From Zygosaccharomyces rouxii (lineage: Eukaryota; Ascomycota; Saccharomycetes; Saccharomycetales; Saccharomycetaceae): a DNA stretch of 64,000 bases. Below are positions 28,524-36,705 of this stretch, piece by piece. The position numbers and the translations under genes are program-made. A model generated the notes under the pieces. The model searched no databases. It saw only the letters and a program-made list of their open reading frames with translations, and had not been told where the DNA came from. The DNA is taken from contig NC_012993.1 of assembly GCF_000026365.1 (NCBI RefSeq), positions 806,001 through 870,000 on the forward strand, given 5' to 3'. Position 1 is the stretch's first letter, and every line of letters begins with the position of its first letter.

Positions 28524-28976
28524 TATATAATAATGGACTAATCCATAGTAAGCATTCATATCATTAGCCTTTAAAATATTCGCAATGTCGACATTAAGAG
28601 GTGATGAGGATACTGGTTCATCTAGTAATTGACCAATTGCTTGCACGACATGTAGAAGATCCCACGCAGGTGACCAATGCTGTTTGGTTAAAATATCTAG
28701 ACAAATCTCCCCAGTACGGAAGTCTACATTGGCATGAGGCATTGCATATGGCTCAAATTTTACATATGGTGGAGACATAGGATATTCTTGAGGCAGTGAC
28801 AGATGTAGTCGGAAATTACAACCTTCATAAGGCGTCCCACTTGGTCCTCTTATAAGAGCTTCCCACCTCGTTAAATCTTCCTTAGGCTCCATGCCAACAA
28901 TCAATTGACTGTAAACCTCATCGCCTTCTTTCAAAACTTTGGTAATGGTCTTGTACTCTTTAGCTGCTCTTGACAT
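28515..28976 (-). CDS. PEX4: Pex4, peroxisomal ubiquitin-conjugating enzyme
   Basis: 153 residues (S. cerevisiae 183, which has extra loops). The UBC fold is complete: WEALIRGPSGTPYEGCNFRL, PMSPPYVKF, HANV in place of HPN, and GEICLDIL with the catalytic Cys at residue 92. The C-terminus is short. Pex4, anchored by Pex22, monoubiquitinates Pex5 for its recycling from the peroxisome. S. cerevisiae PEX4 (YGR133W) sits between CAF130 and PHB1; the order here is CAF130, SUE1, tRNA, RidA, PEX4, PHB1. Divergent from PHB1, 162 bp between starts. Confidence 0.93.
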
Positions 28977-29138
28977 TTTTTTTTCTTTTGTATATTGAGT
29001 ATCCTTTCTTCCTGTTTAGCTCATCCGATAGGGATGGGAAAAGTCTGAACTAACGTAACTTTGAAGATGCATTTTAATTCTGAACGGAAAAAGAGTGCAA
29101 AACAGAAGAAGACGAAGGACTAAGAACTAATAGGCATA

Positions 29139-29990
29139 ATGAGTTCTAGATTGGCAGAAACTGTGGCTAAAGTTGCCATCCCCTTGGGTATAGTTGCAAG
29201 TGGTATACAGTACTCTATGTACGATGTTAGAGGTGGTTCCCGTGCTGTGATCTTTGATCGTCTTTCAGGTGTTCAACAGGAAGTAGTGGGTGAGGGTACC
29301 CATTTCTTAGTCCCATGGTTACAAAAGGCTGTTATTTATGATGTTCGTACTAAACCCAAGAGTATTGCCACTAATACTGGGACCAAAGATATGCAAATGG
29401 TTTCATTAACGTTGCGTGTTTTACACAGACCACAAGTTTTACAACTACCACATATCTATCAGAATTTAGGGTTAGATTACGATGAAAGGGTTTTACCTTC
29501 GATTGGTAATGAAGTTCTTAAAGCTATTGTAGCCCGTTATGATGCCGCTGAATTAATTACTCAACGTGAATTGGTCTCTAATACAATCAGAGATGAGTTA
29601 TCAAACCGTGCATCTGAATTTAGTATTCGTTTAGAGGATGTTTCTATTACCCATATGACTTTTGGTCCTGAATTTACCAAGGCCGTTGAACTAAAACAAA
29701 TTGCTCAGCAAGATGCCGAGAGGGCAAAATTCCTGGTTGAAAAAGCCGAGCAAATTCGTAAGGTATCGGTTATTAGAGCTGAAGGTGAAGCAGAAGCAGC
29801 TGAATCCATTTCAAAGGCATTAGCAAAAGCTGGTGACGGTCTTCTACTAATTAGAAGATTGGAAGCCTCCAAGGATATCGCTCAAACTTTAGCCAACTCT
29901 TCAAACGTTACTTACTTGCCAAGTCAACAATCTGGTGGTGGTCAAGAAGGTACCTCTCAATCTCTTTTGTTAAACTTGGGTCGTACGTAA
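29139..29990 (+). CDS. PHB1: Phb1, prohibitin subunit of the mitochondrial inner membrane
   Basis: 283 residues (S. cerevisiae 287). A short hydrophobic N-terminal anchor (about 10-27, VAIPLGIVASGIQYSMYDV) is followed by the PHB domain (GGSRAVIFDRLSGV, HFLVPWLQ, IYDVRTKP) and a coiled coil (about 180-255, rich in E, A and K). With Phb2 it forms the large ring complex that stabilises newly made respiratory subunits and modulates the m-AAA protease. YGR132C follows YGR133W in S. cerevisiae as here. Confidence 0.97.
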   Translation: MSSRLAETVAKVAIPLGIVASGIQYSMYDVRGGSRAVIFDRLSGVQQEVVGEGTHFLVPWLQKAVIYDVRTKPKSIATNTGTKDMQMVSLTLRVLHRPQVLQLPHIYQNLGLDYDERVLPSIGNEVLKAIVARYDAAELITQRELVSNTIRDELSNRASEFSIRLEDVSITHMTFGPEFTKAVELKQIAQQDAERAKFLVEKAEQIRKVSVIRAEGEAEAAESISKALAKAGDGLLLIRRLEASKDIAQTLANSSNVTYLPSQQSGGGQEGTSQSLLLNLGRT

Positions 29991-31953
29991 GATGGGTTTT
30001 TGAATTAGCAATAGATTTAACAAAAAAAAAAAAAAATACACTGTAAATGACACACTGACACTTGCTTTCCCAATCAAGGCAATCTGACGCAGCGACAGAA
30101 TTCTTATTCCTTTTTTAAAAAAATTATAATATAATTAAAATTAAGAATATTTAGAAATATAATTAGCAATTAAACTAACTCATTATGCGATAAAAAATAC
30201 ACTACCATTATCATCATCATCGTCACTTTACAATTTTTTAGGGTACTGAACCAAAATCAAACGAATCAATTTCAACATTATAAGGATTTTGCGTGCTAGT
30301 GGGATTAGCCGCATGGCACACCACTACCTATTTATTAAACTGCACCGTTGTGCGACAAGAATAATTCGAAGACTCTCACTTTGCTCGAACTAATAAAATT
30401 GAATACCGTTATAATATATACAATGCCTATACCATTGTTTGTCTTCACATGCTCCTCGAGAAGGAGCTTTTTTAGAAGCCAAAAATCAGATCGAACTCGC
30501 AAAACAGCTTAACTTTAACCAATGAATAACGTTGCATAAACGCCTCACATCTGCGCGTTAATAGTGTATAAACTGTCATCGTAACATAGGGATTTGATAG
30601 TTCCCCAAATGAATACATTTGACAATCGCTGCCTCTCCCCCATCTGTTAATCATTCTATCGCTTTTACCAAGGCAACAATATCCCCCCCAGATACATTGC
30701 TGTTGAAACAAAAAACATTTTAGAGATATTTACAAGTCCATTGCTCCATTTTACAATTTGTACTCTCTGACAGACGAAAATGATACGCACCCCCCCATTA
30801 TCAAAAGTTATCGATACTAACAACTATTGTCCCCCAGTATTTTACTGCCTCAAGATTTCGAAATTACGGATCAAATAGCAACTTCAGGAATATAGCAAAG
30901 AGATTGACGGAGTTTGTCACAACTGCGATGACAAAGGTATTGTTGATGTAGCAGTCTCAAAATGCAGATTCGTAGTGTACAATTGAAAGCAACCAATGAC
31001 ACCTAAAAGAAACATTGCAACCAGGCAGCACCTCTTGACGCATCTGCGCTTTACTATGAGCTACATGTAGGACAGATCAATGGAAACTTCCACTTCGGTA
31101 ATGTAGTAATGTACAGCGGATAAACTGCTTGTGATCCGACAACACACGCAAGGAGATGTTTCTTCCCCAGCCTTCAGTAGTTCCTGTTCTTCTTTTTCTA
31201 AGGAACGATCGTCACGACAACGCGCTGCTGCACGACGCTGTATCCTCGAGCTTTGCAACACTCTCCCGCCTCAATTCAGTTCTATCGATCAATTAATCAA
31301 TGCATCCGTTCCCCACAAATCAGAGGTTTATCAAGTTGTTTCGTCATGATGCAGCGATCATAACACCACAACTAGAGCTATAAGGAAGATTTTTGCAACA
31401 TGTCATCAAGAGACTGCAATTGCAACCAACTCTGATCTTAGACTTCGAGGCATCTTTAATTTCTTGGCGGAATAACAACTATTATCTTTACGTTAGCAAC
31501 CAATTATGTTGCTAATAATATCTTATAGATCTGACAGCAATATGTCAAAAAAGAGAAAAAATGCCTAGGTTATTTACGATAGCGTGTTCCGTGAGCGTAT
31601 GACGCGAGAGATCCTTTGACTCGAGGAGAAATAACGCGGAATAACTTTAGCGCCGACTCCCGCCGACTCCTTTGTGGTAAAAATATGATCCGTTGAAATG
31701 TGCAACCATGGATACCATCGGCAGGGATGATATACTATGTGCCAAGGATCGAAAAAGATTCGGGTTTAATGATTTGACGACATAGTTCGATCCAAATATG
31801 CTCATAAAAGGAGTATTAAAGGTCTTCGAAATACTCTCGGAATCAACATGACATGTATCTAGTCAGCACCTCAAGAATCTTTCAAGCTGCTCACCTTTTT
31901 CTCTTTATTCTGATTTATTCATAAGCGTCTCCCATACGTATAACCTATAACCT
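29991..31953. other. Long intergenic region, PHB1 to OPT2
   Basis: Almost 2 kb, the longest gap in the window, and no gene I can support. It has an A14 run (30022-30035), an AT-rich stretch at 30110-30180, a hairpin plus T6 at 30451-30473 (GCTCCT-CGAGA-AGGAGC), a perfect 10-bp tandem repeat CGCCGACTCC twice at 31651-31670, and a coding-like minus-strand end at 30239-30330 (see findings). The 3' part presumably holds the OPT2 promoter. Confidence 0.6.
31651..31670. repeat. Perfect 10-bp tandem repeat in OPT2 upstream region
   Basis: CGCCGACTCC twice head to tail, about 285 bp upstream of the OPT2 ATG, in otherwise AT-richer DNA. Could be paired transcription-factor sites; the factor is unknown. 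Confidence 0.8.
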
Positions 31954-34722
31954 ATGCTTAACAAATTTTGGCACACCAAAGGTCCGAGTGTGCAAGAGGG
32001 GGAAGAAAAAGAAGAAGAATATCAAGATGTGTTTGAGGGAGTTGAGATGAATGGTGAAAATAAGCCTGAAGTGAAGCATGAGGTCCGCGAAACTAACAGT
32101 TCCATTGAATCAGAAAAAGTGGATGGCGACTTTGGAAATACTACAAATTATTACTCTGATAAACCAGAAATTGGTGTAGTTGAAACTATAATCTCACCAT
32201 CAGGTAAAGTGAGTGATGAACAATGGACTGTCCTTTTGAAAAAGGCAGGGTTTGATAATCCTGATAACATAACTGACATTCCTGCTGATTTGAAATATGT
32301 GGCTAGTCAAATTGTTAACATGTCATTAGAAGAAGCAGCTGAAGTTTTAAAATTAGGCGCCGAATACCATGCAGATGATCCTAATTTGTCTAGTGATGAA
32401 TACAACGATTTTGTTAAACTCTCAGAGCTCAATCCCGTTACTTTACATCCTTTTGAAGAAGATGCTCTAGAGTTAAAAGCTGTTGCAGGATTACTTCATT
32501 TCCACTCACCTTATAAAGCAGTCAGAGCTTGTGTTAGTCCCCAAGATGATTATGAGAGTCCAGTGGAAACCTTTAGGTCTTATTTTCTAGCATTAGTTTG
32601 GGCCATTATTGGATCTGGTTTCAACGAATTTTTTGCCCATAGATTAATGGTTATTACAATTTCTTCGTCTATGGTTCAATTGTTACTTTTCCCCATGGGT
32701 AGTCTTTGGGCCAAAATTATGCCATATTGGTCTTTTCCAATTTGGAAAGGTAAGAGAATTCACCTCAATATTCCACAACCTTGGTCACAAAAGGAACAAA
32801 TGTTTTCTACAGTTTTATTTTCGATTGCGGTTAGCTCTTTTTACATGGACAGTGTTATTTTAACCCTGAAAATGTTTTACAAGGAAAAAGTAAGTTTTGG
32901 TTATCAATTTTTCACTTCAATAGCGGTTCAGTTTTTAGGTTTTGGATTTGCGGGCTCATTACGTCGTTTCGTTATTTACCCATCACATGCCATCTGGCCG
33001 AGTCAATTACAAACTATGGCATTGAACAAAGCATTGTTCAGTAAAAAAACTGAAAAGGGTGGTCGTGGTTTAACCAGTCAAACTTTTTTCTACATCTGTG
33101 TCGCATTTACTTTTTTTTACGAATGGTTACCAACATATCTATTCCAGATATTAAGCACATTCAACTGGATGACTTGGATTAAACCTGATAATTTCAATTT
33201 GGCAATGGTAACGGGATCTATGGGTGGTGTTGGTATAAATCCAATTGCATCATTTGATTGGAATGTGATTAACTATTACAGTGCTCTGGTCACGCCTCTT
33301 TTTTCATATGCTAATCAAATGGCAGGTGGTTTGATAGCGGCTATTTGCGTCTTAGCGATCTATTATTCTAACCAATTCGACTGTCAATATTTACCCATGT
33401 TTTCCAATGCACTATTCACTAATACAGGAACAGAATACGATGTCACAAGTATTATTAACAGTAAAGCTGAAGTCGATGTTAACAAATATCAAAATTATTC
33501 ACCCCCATATTATAGTGCTGGTAACTTATTCTGTTATGGTGTCTTCATTGCCTCTTATCCACTACTATTTGCCTATTCATTCCTTACCCAATGGAAAGTT
33601 CTATTGAGGGCTTTTAAAGATTGGGCAAGTGCAATTTGGTCTTTAACCAAGAAACATACTTGGTTATATTCTTGGAGAGAAAGTTCACATGCATTAGAAG
33701 AATTTCATGATCCTCATTCAAGAATGATGCGCCGTTACAATGAAGTCCCCGATTGGTGGTACTACATTGTCTTAATCCTATCAATCGTTATTGGAATTGC
33801 TGCACTTGAAGGGTACCATACAAACACCCCGATTTGGTCACTTTTCATGGCAGTTGGATTAAACGCAGTATTCTTGATCCCAATTACCATCTTAGAAGCT
33901 ACCACTGCATTGCAATTAGGTTTGAACGTTTTGATCGAAATCATTATGGGTTATGCGTTACCTGGTAACCCACAAGCATTAATGCTTATCAAGGCATTTG
34001 GTTACAACATTGATGGTCAAGCCGATTCTTATGTTGGTAATCTAAAACTAGGTCATTACTCTAAAATTCCTCCAATGGCGTTGTTTAGAGGCCAAATGTT
34101 TATGGTTTTAATACAAACTCTGGTTTCCCTAGGTGTTCTAAACTGGTCAATCAGTAACATTAAAGATTACTGTCAACCAAACCAAGAATCGAAATTCACT
34201 TGTCCAGATGCTATCACTTACTACAATGCATCTGTCCTCTGGGGTGCTATTGGTCCCAAACGTATTTTTGAAGGTGTTTACCCTATTTTGAAATGGTGTT
34301 GGCTAATCGGAGCTATCATCGGGATCGGATTGGGTCTGTGGAAACTACTGATCCCCCGTTTCTATCCCCTCTGGTTTAATCCATTATTAGTCGTTGGCGG
34401 TATGCTAAACATGGCACCACCGTACAATCTAACATATATGACTCCGGGTGCCATTGCCAATTTTTTCTCACAATTTTACATGCGCAAGTATCACCTAAGA
34501 ATATGGCAAAAATATAACTATGTCTTAGTGGCAGGTTTCCAAACAGGCTTAGTCATATCTTCAATTATTATATTCTTTTCTGTCCAGTACAAAGAAAAAC
34601 CTATCAGTTGGTGGGGCAATGACGTTATTAACAACGGTCTTGATGCTGCAGGTCCGCCGAAGAAAAACGTTTCACTAACTCCGAGAGGTTATTTTGGTCC
34701 AGAATACGGCCATTTTCCGTGA
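31954..34722 (+). CDS. OPT2: Opt2-like oligopeptide transporter family membrane protein
   Basis: 922 residues (S. cerevisiae Opt2 877). A long acidic cytosolic N-terminus (about 1-200) contains HSPYKAVRACVSPQDD, the family landmark before the first membrane segment. About 14 hydrophobic segments follow from about residue 208 onward, with KLGHYSKIPP and PRFYPLWFNPLLVVGGMLNM as further OPT signatures. OPT transporters are proton-coupled; Opt2 in S. cerevisiae has been linked to glutathione, lipid asymmetry and vacuole effects. In S. cerevisiae OPT2 (YPR194C) is subtelomeric, so its position beside PHB1 and NCE102 here differs. It stands between two genes that are neighbours in the S. cerevisiae order. 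Confidence 0.93.
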   Translation: MLNKFWHTKGPSVQEGEEKEEEYQDVFEGVEMNGENKPEVKHEVRETNSSIESEKVDGDFGNTTNYYSDKPEIGVVETIISPSGKVSDEQWTVLLKKAGFDNPDNITDIPADLKYVASQIVNMSLEEAAEVLKLGAEYHADDPNLSSDEYNDFVKLSELNPVTLHPFEEDALELKAVAGLLHFHSPYKAVRACVSPQDDYESPVETFRSYFLALVWAIIGSGFNEFFAHRLMVITISSSMVQLLLFPMGSLWAKIMPYWSFPIWKGKRIHLNIPQPWSQKEQMFSTVLFSIAVSSFYMDSVILTLKMFYKEKVSFGYQFFTSIAVQFLGFGFAGSLRRFVIYPSHAIWPSQLQTMALNKALFSKKTEKGGRGLTSQTFFYICVAFTFFYEWLPTYLFQILSTFNWMTWIKPDNFNLAMVTGSMGGVGINPIASFDWNVINYYSALVTPLFSYANQMAGGLIAAICVLAIYYSNQFDCQYLPMFSNALFTNTGTEYDVTSIINSKAEVDVNKYQNYSPPYYSAGNLFCYGVFIASYPLLFAYSFLTQWKVLLRAFKDWASAIWSLTKKHTWLYSWRESSHALEEFHDPHSRMMRRYNEVPDWWYYIVLILSIVIGIAALEGYHTNTPIWSLFMAVGLNAVFLIPITILEATTALQLGLNVLIEIIMGYALPGNPQALMLIKAFGYNIDGQADSYVGNLKLGHYSKIPPMALFRGQMFMVLIQTLVSLGVLNWSISNIKDYCQPNQESKFTCPDAITYYNASVLWGAIGPKRIFEGVYPILKWCWLIGAIIGIGLGLWKLLIPRFYPLWFNPLLVVGGMLNMAPPYNLTYMTPGAIANFFSQFYMRKYHLRIWQKYNYVLVAGFQTGLVISSIIIFFSVQYKEKPISWWGNDVINNGLDAAGPPKKNVSLTPRGYFGPEYGHFP

Positions 34723-35448
34723 TTGCATAATCCGTTACCACTATTAAATATCTCCCCTATTTATTTCTATTATGTATGTATTTAATTCTTTATCTATCCT
34801 TACTTTCTTTACCCTTTTCTACAATGTCTCCCATTTAGTACCCCTCGTCCCCCCCTCGTCCCCTCCGCTTATTCCCTCTCCGTCTCCCTCCCCAATACCA
34901 CGTGACAAAGCCGCCAAGGAACTCTCTTAGTTAAGCAGTCCTACTTACCATGTCACCCGGCCCGCGGCTCTTATATAGCCCCAATGGGGCATGAAACGAG
35001 AATACGGAAGGTGCAACGACGGTGAAAAGAACAAAAAGAATAACAATAATACGAAGGAAAAGAAAAACGGCCCGAGATCTCGCAAACAGCAAACGCCAGT
35101 CTATTTACATGTTTCCGAATTAGAGGAATCCATAGCTTTAAACGGTGACAGATTTCCATATGTGGTATTTCAAGGGGGTAAACAACGCCCGGTCCGGAAT
35201 AAGTAACTCGGGGTCTTTCTTTTAAGTTCCCCCTAAGCTCTCCATTACCTTTTTCAGCGATAGACTCTTGGGATTTCTTGCTAACCGCTTTGCTCTCTAA
35301 AACCATCAGAAGATCGTTATAAAGGGATGTTTTTTTTGCTTAGTCGTTGGGAGTAGAGATGTTTCTTTCTCTTACACTTTTACAGCTAGTTTCTATTCTA
35401 TATCTTTAAAGAGTACAATTATACAAACATTAATACCAGTGAGAAGAA
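34723..35448. promoter_or_regulatory. NCE102 upstream region with three STRE sites, CACGTG and TATA
   Basis: Three CCCCT stress-response elements in 24 bp (34841-34845, 34852-34856, 34860-34864), CACGTG at 34899-34904 and TATATA-type boxes at 34971-34978 and about 35317. STREs are Msn2/4 sites in S. cerevisiae. A 71-codon frame (34991-35206, plus) begins only 14 bp past the first TATA box, which is too close for that TATA to initiate its mRNA, so I do not call it a gene. Confidence 0.6.
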
Positions 35449-35985
35449 ATGTTAGCTCTAACTGACAACATCCTACGTGCAGTGAATTTCTGCTTTTTCG
35501 TCATTCTATTGGGTCTAGTTGGTAAACTTATCCAGAGTGAGAAACATGGCCACAACTCAAGAGTGAACTTCTGTATGTTTGCTGCTGCCTTCGGTATCGT
35601 TGCAGACTCTTTCTACGGTATTTTGGCCAACATCTTTGTTCCATTTGCTTTCCCAGTTATTTTGTTCATCTTAGACTTTTTGAACTTCGTTTTCACTTTT
35701 ACCGCTGCTACTGCTCTAGCTGTTGGTATCAGGACTCACAGCTGTACAAACAGACACTACTTGGACTCTAACAAAATCACTCAAGGTTCTACTTCTAGAT
35801 GTAGAGAAGCACAAGCAGTTGTTGCATTCTTCTACTTTGCATTCTTCATCTTTTTGTTCAAGATGGTTATGAGCTTCTTGAGTCTATTGAGTAACGGTGC
35901 CTTTGGTTCAAGCTCTGGTTTCAGCTCAAGAAGAAGAAGAACTCAGCAAGCAAACGTTGGTGTTCCTACAATCTCTCAAGTATAA
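35449..35985 (+). CDS. NCE102: Nce102/Fhn1, eisosome MARVEL-type membrane protein
   Basis: 178 residues (S. cerevisiae 173). Four membrane segments are visible: about 12-32 (FCFFVILLGLVGKLI), 43-63 (FCMFAAAFGIVADSFYG), 70-97 (AFPVILFILDFLNFVFTFTA) and 125-147 (VVAFFYFAFFIFLFKMVM). An Arg-rich Ser/Gly tail ends TISQV. Nce102 senses sphingolipids and organises eisosomes/MCC domains. S. cerevisiae has NCE102 (YPR149W) and FHN1 (YGR131W); this is the single pre-duplication gene. The next gene, YGR130C, is also eisosomal, so two functionally linked genes are adjacent. Confidence 0.95.
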   Translation: MLALTDNILRAVNFCFFVILLGLVGKLIQSEKHGHNSRVNFCMFAAAFGIVADSFYGILANIFVPFAFPVILFILDFLNFVFTFTAATALAVGIRTHSCTNRHYLDSNKITQGSTSRCREAQAVVAFFYFAFFIFLFKMVMSFLSLLSNGAFGSSSGFSSRRRRTQQANVGVPTISQV

Positions 35986-36705
35986 TGATTGAGAAGGCGA
36001 TGAGATGAGATGCGGCTGATAGGGCAGCTGCGATCTGTAACAATACCCTGCGGGAGAAGATGCAATCGAGAAGATGCAAACAATTCAAATTTTAGTGCAA
36101 AAAGTAGTAGATTTCGTTCTTCACTAATAGGCTTATCATATCCTTTTTTTTTTTTTTTTTTATTATTATTATTATTATATCAACTTTTTTCACTTTTACT
36201 TTTTTTAATCTAATAGTTTTTCTATAATCTTTAATTAGTTGAAATTTCAAGGAGGGGATCATCTTCTTCATCTTTTACTGTCAAACAAATCCTTAATGTG
36301 AGATCTGGAGTCTTCCTGGACTGAAGGGCAAGGCAAGGAAGGACAATTCTTTGTTTTCCTCTTTCTATCTTGAATTCCTGCTTATGTCCCTGTTTAGAAA
36401 TAGTTTACCAATATTTCTTTTAGGTAACTTGGAAGTACTGGAGTAATTCCCCCTTTTCCAGTTTGCGATGAGCAAGCAAGCTGGTTTAGAACATTATTTT
36501 TTGCAAAGAAGCAGCGATGACTACCTACTGCTTTTAGCACCATCATCACAACCACCTTTAAAGGGAAAAGGATTTTTTCTTAACTAGTTTTAAAAGTGAT
36601 CAAATATAATAACAGAAGGGAAAGTAAGTGGTTGTCATTAAAGTAAGTAAAAAAAGAAGGGTCTGATAAAAGATTGATTATCGTTACACATCGAATAGAA
36701 TTATA
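35986..36705. other. NCE102 to YGR130C intergenic region
   Basis: 720 bp. It has a full PAC-type GCGATGAGATGAG at 35997-36009, immediately after the NCE102 stop, a T18 run followed by TTA repeats at about 36142-36178, and AT-rich sequence to the YGR130C start. No protein gene seen. Confidence 0.55.

Noticed and set aside
31131..31349. 72-codon frame in the OPT2 upstream gap, with a further 36 codons after one stop
   Set aside because: Composition is not distinctive, it overlaps an equally long frame on the other strand, and there is no recognised homologue. It looks like chance.
34991..35206. 71-codon plus-strand frame upstream of NCE102
   Set aside because: Its ATG is 14 bp beyond a TATA box, too near for a yeast start site, an upstream out-of-frame ATG precedes it, and I recognise no homologue. 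It could be a leader of a longer transcript.
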